From contig NZ_CP108487.1 in NCBI RefSeq assembly GCF_036226525.1, positions 4,030,001 to 4,094,000 on the forward strand: DNA of 64,000 nt, written 5' to 3'. Origin of the DNA: Kribbella sp. NBC_01245 (GTDB taxonomy: Bacteria > Actinomycetota > Actinomycetes > Propionibacteriales > Kribbellaceae). The notes below the pieces were generated by a model that had not been told where the DNA came from, ran no database searches, and was given only the letters and a program-made list of their open reading frames with translations. Below are positions 1-9,284 of the stretch, piece by piece; the stretch's first letter is position 1, and every line of letters begins with the position of its first letter. Both the position numbers and the translations under genes were made by a program.

Positions 1-1013
1 TGGTGCTTCATCTGCGCCATGTGGTCGGCGGTGATGACGTCCTTGTTGCCGGTCGTCGTGATGAAGATGTCAGCGGTGCCGACGACGTCCTCGATGGTGG
101 TGACCTGGTAGCCGTCCATCGCCGCCTGCAGCGCGCAGATCGGGTCGATCTCGGTCACGATGACGCGAGCGCCCTGGCCGCGCAGCGACTCCGCACAGCC
201 CTTGCCGACGTCGCCGTAGCCACAGACGACCGCGACCTTGCCGCCGATCAGTACGTCGGTGGCGCGGTTGATGCCGTCGATCAGCGAGTGGCGGCAGCCG
301 TACTTGTTGTCGAACTTCGACTTGGTGACCGAGTCGTTGACGTTGATCGCCGGGAAGAGCAGCGCGCCGGCCTTGTGCATCTCGTACAGCCGGTGCACAC
401 CGGTGGTGGTCTCCTCGGTGACACCCTTGATCGCCTGACCGATGGTGGTCCAGCGCTGCGGGTCCTCGGCCAGCGTCCGGGTCAGCACCGACAGCACGAC
501 GGCGTACTCCTCGGACTCCGCGGTCGAGGGGTCCGGCACGACGCCGGCCTTCTCGAACTCGGTGCCCTTGTGCACGAGCATCGTCGCGTCGCCACCGTCG
601 TCGAGGATCATGTTCGGACCCTCACCGCCCGGCCAGACCAGCGCCTGCTCGGTGCACCACCAGTACTCCTCGAGCGTCTCGCCCTTCCAGGCGAAGACCG
701 GGACACCCTGGGGAGCGTCCGCCGACCCGTTGGGCCCGACGACGACCGCCGCGGCGGCGTGGTCCTGGGTGGAGAAGATGTTGCAGGAGACCCACCGCAC
801 CTCGGCGCCGAGCGCGGTCAGCGTCTCGATCAGCACGGCGGTCTGAATGGTCATGTGCAGCGAGCCCATGATCTTGGCACCGGCCAGCGGCTTGCTCTCG
901 CCGTACTGCGCGCGCATTGCCATCAGACCCGGCATCTCGTGCTCCGCGAGCCGGATCTCCTTGCGACCGAACTCGGCGAGGCCGAGGTCTGCCACCTTGT
1001 AGTCGAACGTCAT
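1..1013 (-). CDS. ahcY: Adenosylhomocysteinase, C-terminus beyond window
   Basis: Hydrolyses S-adenosylhomocysteine to adenosine and homocysteine in the cytoplasm, closing the methyl cycle with an NAD cofactor. The frame opens with an ATG at 1011-1013 ([20 protein letters not shown]) and stays open to base 1, giving about 337 residues of a family usually 470-490 long, so the last third lies outside the window. The family-typical N-terminal stretches [12 protein letters not shown] and [16 protein letters not shown] are visible. A GGGAG lies about 10 bases upstream. It is divergent from the MerR gene across 115 bp. I see no S-adenosylhomocysteine riboswitch in that gap. The identification is from sequence motifs and is very secure. 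Confidence 0.96.
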   Translation of the reverse strand, partial: MTFDYKVADLGLAEFGRKEIRLAEHEMPGLMAMRAQYGESKPLAGAKIMGSLHMTIQTAVLIETLTALGAEVRWVSCNIFSTQDHAAAAVVVGPNGSADAPQGVPVFAWKGETLEEYWWCTEQALVWPGGEGPNMILDDGGDATMLVHKGTEFEKAGVVPDPSTAESEEYAVVLSVLTRTLAEDPQRWTTIGQAIKGVTEETTTGVHRLYEMHKAGALLFPAINVNDSVTKSKFDNKYGCRHSLIDGINRATDVLIGGKVAVVCGYGDVGKGCAESLRGQGARVIVTEIDPICALQAAMDGYQVTTIEDVVGTADIFITTTGNKDVITADHMAQMKH

Positions 1014-1128
1014 CTGGTAACCGCTCCCTGAGGATGTGGTGGGCTGTTCGGTGAAGAGCCTAGAGGCGGTAGGCCCCAGACCGGGCGACCGGGTTCGAAA
1101 CCTGTCGGTAAAATGTCAAGATTGGCGT

Positions 1129-1491
1129 ATGAGGATCTCTGAGGCGGCCTCGAAACTGGGCACCACCCCGCGGATGTTGCGCTACCGGGAAGCGCTCGGC
1201 CTACTGCCGGCAAGCCGTTCGACCGCGCATCGCCAGTACGACGCCCGCGACCTCGCCGCGGTCCGGCTCGCGCTCGAACTCGAGCAGCGGTACGACGTGA
1301 CGCCCGCCGCGCTCGCGTTCGCCCTCAAGGCCCTGGCCGAACCGTCCGTCGCGGCCGACCTCCGCAACCTCGGCTACCGCACCGGCCGCCTCAGCACCCC
1401 GCCAACCGCCTCCGACATCGACCGCGAACGCGCCCTCCACTGGCTAGGCCGCAGCGGCGTCCTCCCCCCACCCCGCCAACGCCCCCGCTGA
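1129..1491 (+). CDS. Short MerR-family HTH regulator
   Basis: A 120-residue protein whose first 70 residues form a MerR-type winged helix (MRISEAASKLGTTPRMLRY, then RYREALGLLPASR). The C-terminal part is short and lacks the long coiled coil and the metal-binding cysteines of classical MerR proteins, so the inducer is unknown. An open frame extends upstream to 1036, but family alignment favours the ATG at 1129, just after a short A/T-rich stretch. No clear ribosome-binding site precedes it and the message may be leaderless. TGTC occurs twice, 10 bp apart, at 1102-1117 and could be part of an operator. Transcribed away from ahcY. Confidence 0.8.
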   Translation: MRISEAASKLGTTPRMLRYREALGLLPASRSTAHRQYDARDLAAVRLALELEQRYDVTPAALAFALKALAEPSVAADLRNLGYRTGRLSTPPTASDIDRERALHWLGRSGVLPPPRQRPR

Positions 1492-1493
1492 AT

Positions 1494-1594
1494 CTTTTTT
1501 GCGTTCATTCGTCGGAATCCGCCCTCTCAGCACCGCCTGCCTGTGCAGGTCAGCGGCGGAAGAGGGCGGATTCCGACGAATGAACGCAAAAAAG
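1494..1594. repeat. 34-bp perfect inverted repeat (giant hairpin)
   Basis: Bases 1494-1527 and 1561-1594 are exact reverse complements (34 of 34), separated by 33 bases that contain a further inner stem (CCTGC/GCAGG). The outer ends are T6 on the left and A6 on the right, so either strand reads as a long hairpin followed by a T run. It lies between the convergent MerR and CDF genes. The simplest role is a bidirectional terminator, but the stem is much longer than termination requires, so a mobile or repetitive palindrome is also possible. Confidence 0.85.
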
Positions 1595-1609
1595 AACTCG
1601 CCGTGGTCC

Positions 1610-2569
1610 CTAGTGGGAAGGGGCGTCGGGGGCGACCGGGCGCTCTTCGGGCTCGTAGCCGGGGACGAAGATGTCGGGTTCTACGTAGATGTGGACGGAG
1701 GTGGGCTCGGCCTCGCGGACGGCGCGCTCGACGGCGTTGATGGTGTCGGCGACGACCTTGGCGTCGGCGGTCTCGGCGACGGCGATCTTGACCGCGACGA
1801 GCACCTCCTCGGGACCGATGTGCAGGGTCTTCAGGTGGATGATCCGGTCCACGCCGGTGGTCGCCTCGATGGCGGCGGTGATGCGCTCGGAGGCCTCGCG
1901 GGTGGCGGATTCGCCGATCAGCAGCGACTTCATCTCGATCGCGAGGAAGATCGCCACCACGACCAGCAGCGCACCGATCGACATCGAGCCGAGGCCGTCG
2001 TAGATGCCGTTGCCGGTGGCGAGGGACAGCACAACGCCGGCCAGCGCGAGCACCAGACCGGTGAGGGCCGCGAAGTCCTCCAGCAGGATCACCGGCAGCT
2101 CGGGCGACCGGGCGTTGCGGATGAAGTTGCTCCAGCTGGCGCCGTGGCGCACCTTGTTCGTCTCGACGATGGCGGTGCGGAACGACAGCGACTCGAGCAC
2201 GATCGCGACCACGAGCACCGCGACCGGCACCCACTTCCACTCCGTGATCGCCTCGGGGTGTGAGACCTTGTGATAGCCCTCGTACAACGCGAACAGACCA
2301 CCGACGCTGAACAGCACGATGGCGACGATGAACGAGTAGACGTACCGCTCGCGGCCGTAGCCGAACTGGTGCAGCTCGGTCGCCTCGCGCTTGGCCCGCT
2401 TACCACCGAGCAGCAGCAGCGCCTGGTTCCCCGCGTCCGCGACCGAGTGGATGGACTCGGCCAGCATCGACGCGGATCCGGTCAGGGCCCAGGCCCCGAA
2501 CTTGGTGATCGCGATTCCGGTGTTCGCCAGCAGTGCCGCGACGACCGCCTTGGTACCGCCACCAGCCAT
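1610..2569 (-). CDS. Cation diffusion facilitator (CDF) metal transporter
   Basis: A 319-residue membrane protein of the cation diffusion facilitator family, expected to export Zn(II) or a related divalent metal in exchange for protons. The second membrane segment carries the HxxxD metal site (SIHSVADAGNQ, H41 and D45). The fifth segment has the acidic pair LLEDFAALTG instead of the more common HxxxD. With GYGRERYVYSF between segments 2 and 3, this matches the branch related to SLC30A9/ZnT9. The cytoplasmic C-terminal domain (about 205-300) is present; the last 20 residues are a Pro/Glu tail. Convergent with MerR. The substrate cannot be settled from sequence. Confidence 0.9.
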   Translation of the reverse strand: MAGGGTKAVVAALLANTGIAITKFGAWALTGSASMLAESIHSVADAGNQALLLLGGKRAKREATELHQFGYGRERYVYSFIVAIVLFSVGGLFALYEGYHKVSHPEAITEWKWVPVAVLVVAIVLESLSFRTAIVETNKVRHGASWSNFIRNARSPELPVILLEDFAALTGLVLALAGVVLSLATGNGIYDGLGSMSIGALLVVVAIFLAIEMKSLLIGESATREASERITAAIEATTGVDRIIHLKTLHIGPEEVLVAVKIAVAETADAKVVADTINAVERAVREAEPTSVHIYVEPDIFVPGYEPEERPVAPDAPSH

Positions 2570-2612
2570 CTGAAGATTCCTCGACTTTCGGGGAGAGGGG
2601 TTTGCTACGTTC

Positions 2613-3773
2613 TCAGGTCACGGAGACGACGAACGCCGTTCCGGCCCCCCGTAACTTACAGGGTTCTTCGGGTCCAGCCACGAACGCGGACGAACCAGGG
2701 GCCAGCGGCAACGGATCGCCATCGGTCCACAACTCGACCTGACCGTCCAGGCAGGCCACGATCCGCGGGCCGGCGGCGTCGACCGTCACCTCGTCACCGG
2801 TCAGATCGACCCGGCGCAACGCGAAATACTCGCACCCGGTTTCGTAGACCGTGACCGGGCCGTTCGTCGTACCGCGCAAGATCGGATCGGTCAGCGGCGC
2901 GAAGTCCACGACCGACACCAGCTCCGGTACGTCGATGTGCTTGCGGGTCAAACCGCCGCGCAGCACGTTGTCGGAGTTGGCCATCACCTCGAAGCCCGTG
3001 CCGGACAGGTACGCGTGCACGTTGCCGGCCGGAAGGTAGACCGACTCGAACCGCTCCAGCCGGACCCGGTTGAGCAGCAGCGCCGCGAGCACACCCGGGT
3101 CGTCCGGGAAGTCCTGCGCGAGCCGGTCGAGCGTCTCGGCCTCCAGCGTCAGCTCGCCCTCGTAGCGACGGCAGGCCTCCCCCAGCACCGCCACGAGCGG
3201 ACGGATCGCGTCGCGGTCCATCGCCATCACCTCGGCGAAGACCTCGGCCAGCTTGCCGTCGCGCAACGCCGCCGCGATGAACTCCAGCGCCGGTACGTCG
3301 AGGGCCCCGATCAACGCGGCTGTCTGGGCCGGCGGGCGGAATCCCACCAGCGCCTCGAACGGGCCGAGCGCCACCAGGATCTCCGGCTTCGGCCATTCGT
3401 CGCGATAGTTCCGCTCGCCGGCATCACGCGGTACGTCGTTGGCGTCCTCCCGGGCGAACCCCTCGACCGCCTGCGCGGGCGACGGATGGGCCTGGATCGA
3501 CAACGGCTGCGCCGCGGCCAGGATCTTCGCCAGGAACGGGAAACGGCCGTCGAACCGCTCGGCCACCTCCGCGCCCAGCACCCCGGCGGGATCCGCGGTC
3601 ACCACGTCGTACAGCGAGCTGCCGTCGGCCAAGACGGAGGACGCCGACTCGTGCGCGCCCATCCACAATTCGGCCTGCGGGCGCCCGTCCGTCTCGATCC
3701 CGAGCAGCGAGGGAATCGCCGTCCGGGATCCCCAGGCGTAGTCCCGGACGGTGTTCAGCAGGAGGCTTACCAC
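2613..3773 (-). CDS. manA: Mannose-6-phosphate isomerase, class I
   Basis: Interconverts fructose-6-phosphate and mannose-6-phosphate, the entry step to GDP-mannose. The 386-residue protein has the type I cupin architecture: [17 protein letters not shown] at the N-terminus, QAELWMGAHESASS near residue 33, and the zinc-ligand region LSIQAHPSPAQ near residue 92. The GTG start at 3771-3773 overlaps the stop of the upstream SIS gene by 7 bases, with GGAGG about 8 bases ahead, so translation is probably coupled. It is the last gene of the SIS, manA pair in a run that also includes Trm112 and manB. Confidence 0.95.
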   Translation of the reverse strand: MVSLLLNTVRDYAWGSRTAIPSLLGIETDGRPQAELWMGAHESASSVLADGSSLYDVVTADPAGVLGAEVAERFDGRFPFLAKILAAAQPLSIQAHPSPAQAVEGFAREDANDVPRDAGERNYRDEWPKPEILVALGPFEALVGFRPPAQTAALIGALDVPALEFIAAALRDGKLAEVFAEVMAMDRDAIRPLVAVLGEACRRYEGELTLEAETLDRLAQDFPDDPGVLAALLLNRVRLERFESVYLPAGNVHAYLSGTGFEVMANSDNVLRGGLTRKHIDVPELVSVVDFAPLTDPILRGTTNGPVTVYETGCEYFALRRVDLTGDEVTVDAAGPRIVACLDGQVELWTDGDPLPLAPGSSAFVAGPEEPCKLRGAGTAFVVSVT

Positions 3774-4849
3774 GCAGGGTCCTCCGCCGGGTTGAGCGAA
3801 CCGGTGCGGCCGGTGCCGGGCATGCCATACCGCTCGAGGCCGAGGCCCAAGTACGCCGCGGCGTACCGCCCGGACTGCATCAGGGCCGCGTAGCGCGCGA
3901 CGTCCGAGCCGTTGTCCTGGGTGAGCACCTTGACCCGCACGTCGTGGCGCTCGGCCGTCCCCTCCAGTTGGCGACGGGCCTCGAGCACCGGGGCATCACC
4001 CGCGCCGTCGTCGAGGATGACCAGGCCGGGGCGCAGATCGTCGGGGGCGGCGTCGTCGAACGGGTCGGCGAACAGGTCCCGCGGGGGCTGGTTGGCCAGC
4101 ACGGGCAGCAGGTGGCCCGCATCCGCGGCGAGGGCCGGGCGACCCGAGGCCAGCCGGATCGCCTCGACGACCCGGCGAGCGGCGCGGGCGGCCAGCACCG
4201 TGCCACCCCAGACCAGGGGCATCCTGTCGGCGAGCATCAGAGCGAGATCCTTGGCCGGGTTGACGGCGACGTCCCGGTTCGGGGAACAGGAGACGGCGAC
4301 ATCGTCCAGCGTCTTGGCGACGGCATCCGCTTCAACGGCCGGGCCGAGCTCGAGCTGGTGCAACGCCTGCAGTACGGCGATGGCCGAGGCGAGCTGGTCG
4401 TCGGACTGGGACGGCAGCCGGATGGCGTGCCGCGAACCGGCCGAGGCGACCGCGATCGGCGACTCGTCCGGGCAGGCCACCATCAGCCCGCAGCCGCGTC
4501 GTACCGCCTCGGAGGCCGCCGAGACCGAGCCGGCGTCGGCGTTCATCCCGCCGAGCACGACGACCAGGTCCAGCGGTCCGGCCCAACCGGGCAGACCCGG
4601 ACCGGGCCAGGCCACGAACGGAACCGGGCAGACCGGCTCCAGCACCGCCCGGACCAGGCGCGCGTCCCGGCCGGCGGCGACCACCGCGCGCGGGCGGAAG
4701 CCGTCGGTGTCGAGCGCGGTCAGGGCGTCGGTCGAGGCGTCGATCTCGGCCCGGATCCGGGCGCCGGCGCTGGCGAGGCGGCGCAACAGGTCGTCGGCCG
4801 CGGCCAGTGCGACCGGATCGTCCAGGCGGGTGTCGTCGAAGGCGGTCAT
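3767..4849 (-). CDS. SIS-domain sugar isomerase-like protein
   Basis: A 360-residue cytoplasmic protein with two Rossmann-like halves typical of SIS-domain phosphosugar isomerases. It resembles the bifunctional phosphoglucose/phosphomannose isomerase group. The first half contains [18 protein letters not shown], a glycine/serine-rich phosphosugar-binding segment; the second includes [17 protein letters not shown]. Actinobacteria conserve this gene between Trm112 and manA, which links it to hexose-phosphate metabolism, but the reaction is not established. It overlaps Trm112 upstream (ATGA) and manA downstream by 7 bases, so the three genes are a translationally coupled unit. Confidence 0.82.
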   Translation of the reverse strand: MTAFDDTRLDDPVALAAADDLLRRLASAGARIRAEIDASTDALTALDTDGFRPRAVVAAGRDARLVRAVLEPVCPVPFVAWPGPGLPGWAGPLDLVVVLGGMNADAGSVSAASEAVRRGCGLMVACPDESPIAVASAGSRHAIRLPSQSDDQLASAIAVLQALHQLELGPAVEADAVAKTLDDVAVSCSPNRDVAVNPAKDLALMLADRMPLVWGGTVLAARAARRVVEAIRLASGRPALAADAGHLLPVLANQPPRDLFADPFDDAAPDDLRPGLVILDDGAGDAPVLEARRQLEGTAERHDVRVKVLTQDNGSDVARYAALMQSGRYAAAYLGLGLERYGMPGTGRTGSLNPAEDPAW

Positions 4850-5028
4850 TTGGTCGGTCGGGCCTCGTCGATCAGCAGCACCGGGATGTCGTCCCGGACC
4901 GGGTAGGCCAGGGCGCAGTCCGGGTTCGTGCAGACGAGCTCACTCGCCGCGTCGTCGACCCGGAACTCCGAACGGCACTTCGGACAGACCAGGATGCTCA
5001 ACAGGTCGGGATCCAGGTTCACAGCCAT
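4846..5028 (-). CDS. Trm112-family small zinc-binding protein
   Basis: A 60-residue protein of the Trm112/UPF0434 family. It has a cysteine pair CPKCRSEF near residue 16 and a second pair CTNPDC near residue 33, a likely zinc ribbon. In eukaryotes and archaea Trm112 activates methyltransferases; the bacterial role is less clear. The stop overlaps the SIS start (ATGA). An AAGGAGAAG ribosome-binding site lies just upstream of the ATG. Its fixed position between manB and the SIS gene is a conserved actinobacterial arrangement. Confidence 0.88.
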   Translation of the reverse strand: MAVNLDPDLLSILVCPKCRSEFRVDDAASELVCTNPDCALAYPVRDDIPVLLIDEARPTK

Positions 5029-5076
5029 CGCTTCTCCTTGTTGATCACAGCATTGAGGCCGGCAAGAGTTCGTCGA

Positions 5077-6447
5077 TCACACCGAGGTGATCAGAGCGAG
5101 CACCTCGTCGCGCAGCGCCGCCATCGTCGGGGCGTCCGCCGCCTCGACGTTCAGCCGCAGCAACGGCTCGGTATTGGAGGCCCGGACATTGAACCACCAG
5201 TCGCCGCCATCGACGGTCAGGCCGTCCAGGTGGTCGACGGTGACACCCTCGCGGCTGCCGAACAGCCGCTCGATCTCGGCGACCACGGCGGCCTGGTCGG
5301 CGACCGTCGAGTTGATCTCGCCGGACGCGACATACCGCTCGAACTCCGCGAACAGCTCGCTCGCGGGCAACTCCTGCTCGCCGAGGGCCGCCAGCACGTG
5401 CAGCGCGGCGAGCATGCCCGTGTCGGCACGCCAGAAGTCGCGGAAGTAGTAGTGCGCCGAATGCTCGCCGCCGAAGACCGCGTCCGTCTCGGCCATCAAC
5501 TGCTTGATGTTCGAGTGGCCGACGCGGGCGCGGATCGGACGGCCGCCATGCTCCGCGATCAGCTCGGGCACCGCCTTGGAGGTGATCAGGTTGTGGATCA
5601 CGGCCGAGCCCGGGTGCTTGGCCAGCTCACGAACGGCGACCAGACCGGTGACGGCACTCGGCGAGATCGGGTCGCCCTTCTCGTCGATCACGAAACAGCG
5701 GTCCGCGTCGCCGTCGAAGGCCAGGCCCAGATCGGCTCCGACCTCGACCACCTTGGCCTGCAGATCGACCAGGTTCTTCGGGTCAAGCGGGTTGGCCTCG
5801 TGGTTGGGGAAGCTGCCGTCGAGCTCGAAGTACATCGGGACGACCTCGATCGGCAGGCCCGCGAACACGGCCGGGACGGTGTGCCCGCCCATGCCGTTGC
5901 CTGCGTCGACCGCCACCTTGAGCGGACGGCTCTTGCGCAGGTCGACCAGGTCGTTGAGGTGATCCGCATACGCCGGGAGGAGGTCCTCGGCGGTGATCGA
6001 ACCGGTGATCGCGGGCTGCGGCTCCGCGTCGGCCAGGGCTTTCTCGACCAGGTCGGCGATGTCGCGCAGGCCGGACTCGGCGCCGACCGGTGCGGCGCCC
6101 GCGCGGCACAGCTTGATCCCGTTGTACTGCGCGGGGTTGTGGCTGGCGGTGAACATCGCGCCGGGCAGACCGAGGCGGCCGGAGGCGAAGTACAGCTGGT
6201 CGGTGGAGGCCAGACCGATCATGATCACGTCGGCGCCGGTCGACGCGGCCCCCTCGGCGAACGCCTGCGCGAGGGCAGGGCTCGACGGGCGCATGTCGTG
6301 ACCCACCACGACCGCGCCGCCGTCGGACAGCACGTCCAGAACCTCCACGAAGGCGGCCCCCGTCGCGCGCGCGACCGACTCGTCCAGCTGGTCCGGAACG
6401 ACCCCGCGGACGTCGTACGCCTTGAAGATCGCAGCTACGTCAACCAT
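5077..6447 (-). CDS. manB: Phosphomannomutase / phosphoglucomutase
   Basis: Converts mannose-6-phosphate to mannose-1-phosphate, feeding the guanylyltransferase at 19,054-20,151. The 456-residue protein has all four family signatures in order: the phosphoserine loop FTASHNPAQYNG (Ser102), the magnesium loop AFDGDADRCF, the sugar-selectivity loop GGEHSAHYYF, and the phosphate-binding RASNTEPLLRL near the C-terminus. The length is typical. It is the first gene of the mannose run read toward lower coordinates, 48 bp ahead of Trm112. GDP-mannose made here would supply mannosylated lipids and wall glycans. Confidence 0.96.
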   Translation of the reverse strand: MVDVAAIFKAYDVRGVVPDQLDESVARATGAAFVEVLDVLSDGGAVVVGHDMRPSSPALAQAFAEGAASTGADVIMIGLASTDQLYFASGRLGLPGAMFTASHNPAQYNGIKLCRAGAAPVGAESGLRDIADLVEKALADAEPQPAITGSITAEDLLPAYADHLNDLVDLRKSRPLKVAVDAGNGMGGHTVPAVFAGLPIEVVPMYFELDGSFPNHEANPLDPKNLVDLQAKVVEVGADLGLAFDGDADRCFVIDEKGDPISPSAVTGLVAVRELAKHPGSAVIHNLITSKAVPELIAEHGGRPIRARVGHSNIKQLMAETDAVFGGEHSAHYYFRDFWRADTGMLAALHVLAALGEQELPASELFAEFERYVASGEINSTVADQAAVVAEIERLFGSREGVTVDHLDGLTVDGGDWWFNVRASNTEPLLRLNVEAADAPTMAALRDEVLALITSV

Positions 6448-6529
6448 GCGGGGACCCTATCCTGGACGTCCGACAAGCCCATTCAGAGGCTAGCGCGTTG
6501 GCTCGGGAGTTGTTCGGTGCTTGCGGCAC

Positions 6530-6913
6530 TTAGTCGGGTGCCGCGGAAGTGCCGGGGTCCTGCAGCATGCGCAGGTGCCGGCGGCGGGCCACCTCGACCG
6601 GCGCACCCGGTACGTCGCGACTCGGCTCGCGCGGTGGTGCCAGGCGGGCAGCTTCCCGTACGGCGTCCGCGAGCGCCTCGAGATCGTCGTGCGACGGTCC
6701 GGCGGCAGCGGGGTCCGGAGCCAGCCGGATCACCTCCCAGCCGTTCGGCGCGGTCAGCCGGTCGGCGTGGTCGGCGCAGAGGTCGTAGCAGTGCGGCTCG
6801 GCGTATGTCGCCAGCGGACCCAGCACGCAGGTCTGGTCGGCATAGACATAGGTGAGCGTCGACACGGCCGGGCGATGGCAGGCGGCGCGCGAACAGATCC
6901 TGGCGATGCTCAC
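6530..6913 (-). CDS. DUF3499 family protein
   Basis: A 127-residue protein of the actinobacterial DUF3499 family. The N-terminal 55 residues carry paired cysteine/histidine sites (CSRAACH and PHCYDLCADH) that look like a zinc-binding fold. The rest is charged and partly disordered, ending in a Pro-rich tail. Function is unknown. The gene sits upstream of manB in the same direction with an 82-base gap and is divergent from the metallopeptidase gene across only 31 bp, so two promoters are packed into a very short space. Confidence 0.85.
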   Translation of the reverse strand: MSIARICSRAACHRPAVSTLTYVYADQTCVLGPLATYAEPHCYDLCADHADRLTAPNGWEVIRLAPDPAAAGPSHDDLEALADAVREAARLAPPREPSRDVPGAPVEVARRRHLRMLQDPGTSAAPD

Positions 6914-6944
6914 GAGCTGACGCTACTCCCACTAGGCTTCTGGC

Positions 6945-7391
6945 GTGACCGAGGCTCGCCGTCATCGCAGGCACATCGACCGCCACGGGCGTGGCATGCT
7001 CGGACCGCTCAGCCGTCCGAGCACCTTCGCGCCGCGTGGTTTACCCCTGCAACGCTCCGCCGCGGCCCAGTTCGACGAGGTCGTCGCGATCGAGGTGACG
7101 CGGCTGGAGAAGCGACTACCGCAGGTGGTCACGCGGGTCGAATTCGCGATCGAGGACGTGCCGAATCTGGATGGGCATGTGGGCGAGGTGCCGCTGACGC
7201 ACTCCAGCGGGGGTACGTCGCACGAGCCCTACCGCATCGTCGTCTTCCGCCGCCCCATCGAACTCCGCGCCGAACGAACCGGCCACACCCTCCCCTGGCT
7301 AGTCCGCTCCGCCCTAGTCCACGAACTAGCCGACGTCCTAGCCCTCTCCCCCGAACAAATAGACCCCGACTTCGACCCCGACGACGAATAA
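6945..7391 (+). CDS. Metallopeptidase-family (zincin-like) protein, degenerate site
   Basis: A 148-residue protein matching the small zincin-like metallopeptidase family found next to DUF3499 in actinobacteria. It begins with GTG at 6945. Residues 1-40 are basic; the core follows (FDEVVAIEVTRLEKRLPQVV and IVVFRRPIELR). The zinc motif, normally HExxH, reads HELAD at residues 126-130, so the second histidine is replaced by Asp. The protein ends soon after in an acidic tail. Either it is catalytically dead or it uses a non-standard ligand. Divergent from DUF3499. Confidence 0.8.
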   Translation: MTEARRHRRHIDRHGRGMLGPLSRPSTFAPRGLPLQRSAAAQFDEVVAIEVTRLEKRLPQVVTRVEFAIEDVPNLDGHVGEVPLTHSSGGTSHEPYRIVVFRRPIELRAERTGHTLPWLVRSALVHELADVLALSPEQIDPDFDPDDE

Positions 7392-7805
7392 CCCCACCCA
7401 CCAGCTGCCGGCACCAACGGCCCGCTCATGCCTTCCGGCGACGCCACTGCACGGCCACCACGGCGGTTCATGAGGTGGGTGCCGCCACTAAGCCGGCCAG
7501 TAAGGGCGGATCATGATGAGGGTGGTGCACTGCACGGCGGCGATTGGGCGCAATACAGCAGCATTTTGGATCCCAAGCCTTCAAAGATCCGGATGCTGAT
7601 GTTGCGACGATTCGGCGCATCTCGCGCCCCATCGTTCAAAAGCTGTTCCTAAAATTCACCCTCACCCGGCTGGGAGTAGGGCGCGAGATGCGCCCAATCG
7701 TCGCCGTGCAGTGACGGCACCTTCACCGGTTGGTCGCCCTTTGGTGGCTGGAGTGGCGCCGTGTTCCCGTGCAGCGGCACTCCCACCGGCTGGTCGGTAC
7801 AGGGA
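7392..7805. other. Gene-free stretch with interleaved inverted repeats
   Basis: No convincing gene lies in these 414 bases between the convergent metallopeptidase and DUF5719 genes; the short open frames have no family features. The stretch contains the nested inverted repeats listed separately at 7528-7713. It is less GC-rich than its surroundings between about 7555 and 7665, which fits non-coding DNA. Confidence 0.7.
7528..7713. repeat. Nested inverted-repeat element
   Basis: Bases 7528-7551 and 7690-7713 are inverted copies with 23 of 24 matches. Inside, 7605-7629 and 7679-7703 are inverted copies with 24 of 25 matches. The two right-hand arms overlap, and the left arms both contain a GATTsGGCGC core, so one motif occurs three times, twice forward and once inverted. 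No transposase frame is present. It resembles a non-coding palindromic element rather than a simple terminator. Confidence 0.75.
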
Positions 7806-9284
7806 TTAGCGGAGGGCGGCGTTTACGTTGGGGGCGGCGCCTAGTTGGGCGCGGAAGACCAGGGAGGTGGCTAGGGTCCAGGCGGCGAATTTGTTGGTGG
7901 GGGTTGACGTTTTCGTCGGGGGCCCGAGGACCACGCCGGCGACCAGATCGCCCTTGCGAGGCGTCACCGTGAGGTAGTTGGCCTTCGGGACCGGCTTGAG
8001 CGCCACCACGCTCGTAGCACCCTCAGCCACATCCAGCTCCCGCGTCTGCACCACCTGCCCACCGGCATCGCGGATCTCGAGCTGCAAGGCCGCACCCTTA
8101 TCCGGCGCCGTCAGCATCAACACCAACGTCTCCGTATGCGCCGGCAACGCCAAATACGCAGGCCCGGTCAACGGCAACGCCGACGCACTCGCCGCGAAAT
8201 CCGTCTGCTTGGCATCGACCATCCGCGCCGACGCGGTGAGCGGCTGATCCGACTCGATCGATACCCCGCCCCCGTCACCCTTCAACGCATCGTCCAACCG
8301 AACCACCCGCGTCGACTTGGCCGGGATATCCAACGTCTCCTTGCGCGCAGGCTTGAACCGCCCGTTCGGCCCATGCAGCGTCAACGTCGCAGTCGCCTGC
8401 ACATCCCCCGGATTGACCACAGTCAAAACCCGCAGCCCCTTGCCAGGAGCAATCGCCGGCACGATCACCCGCTTGGTCGGCTCACCCGCAGCCGGGATCC
8501 AATCCACGCCGGACGGACCGTCCTTACCCTGCACGTTGTCGCGGAACGTGGCAGCAACCCGTCCCGACCCGACCTGCACATGCAGCGCAAGATCGCGCGC
8601 ATCGGGCAGCACCGTGTTCAGATAAACCTCGGTCTGACCACGAGCCTGTACGACGATCCCCTTGGCCGCCGGCACATCCGCCTCGCCCTCCGCCCCATGC
8701 ACGTAAACGTCCACGCCGGCCGGTTCCTCGTCGAGGTTGGTCAGCGTCAACACACCCCGACGACCAGCCATCGAGCTCACCCCGACGAACCAGAAGTCCG
8801 ACGTAGGCGCGACACAAGGCGAAGCGGCAACGCCACGATTGGCCCCGGAGTCCGAGGTGGCCATCACGGTCGCAGCAGCGCCCGCCGCCAGCGGCCCGTT
8901 CGCCCGTACGGAGATGATCTCGCTGTTGTTCGTACGACTCAGCACGCCGAGCTGGCCTCGTTCGCGAACGCTGGTGTAGACGCGGCCCGAGTCCGGATCC
9001 AGGTCCGACAGGGTCAGAGCGGTCGTGGGGTCGTCCGGCATCGGCGTACCGTCCGGAAGCAAAGGCGAGACGGCCGTGACGACGGAGTTCACCTTGCCGC
9101 CGGTACCGAGCACCGGGCAGGCGACCGTCGTACGGCTGACAACGGCCTTGCCGTTCAACGCGGCGCCGCCCGTACTGGACTTGACCGCGGGCGGTCCGGC
9201 CAGCACACCGAGTAACGCGACCACCACCAGGACGCCGACGCAGAGACCTACGCGCAGGCGGGGATCGGTCAGCAGACGGTTCAC
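7806..9284 (-). CDS. DUF5719 family membrane-anchored protein
   Basis: A 492-residue protein with a single N-terminal membrane segment (VGLCVGVLVVVALLGVLAG, about residues 12-30) followed by a long extracytoplasmic beta-rich region. This matches the actinobacterial DUF5719 family, which consistently accompanies the large glycosyltransferase upstream. The gene starts inside the end of that glycosyltransferase (4-base overlap at 9281-9284), implying a coupled operon and perhaps a shared job in envelope glycan assembly. The function is otherwise unknown. Confidence 0.85.
   Translation of the reverse strand: MNRLLTDPRLRVGLCVGVLVVVALLGVLAGPPAVKSSTGGAALNGKAVVSRTTVACPVLGTGGKVNSVVTAVSPLLPDGTPMPDDPTTALTLSDLDPDSGRVYTSVRERGQLGVLSRTNNSEIISVRANGPLAAGAAATVMATSDSGANRGVAASPCVAPTSDFWFVGVSSMAGRRGVLTLTNLDEEPAGVDVYVHGAEGEADVPAAKGIVVQARGQTEVYLNTVLPDARDLALHVQVGSGRVAATFRDNVQGKDGPSGVDWIPAAGEPTKRVIVPAIAPGKGLRVLTVVNPGDVQATATLTLHGPNGRFKPARKETLDIPAKSTRVVRLDDALKGDGGGVSIESDQPLTASARMVDAKQTDFAASASALPLTGPAYLALPAHTETLVLMLTAPDKGAALQLEIRDAGGQVVQTRELDVAEGATSVVALKPVPKANYLTVTPRKGDLVAGVVLGPPTKTSTPTNKFAAWTLATSLVFRAQLGAAPNVNAALR

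Noticed and set aside
1014..1128. S-adenosylhomocysteine riboswitch upstream of ahcY
   Set aside because: I could not find the conserved pairing and core of a SAH riboswitch in the 115-bp gap.
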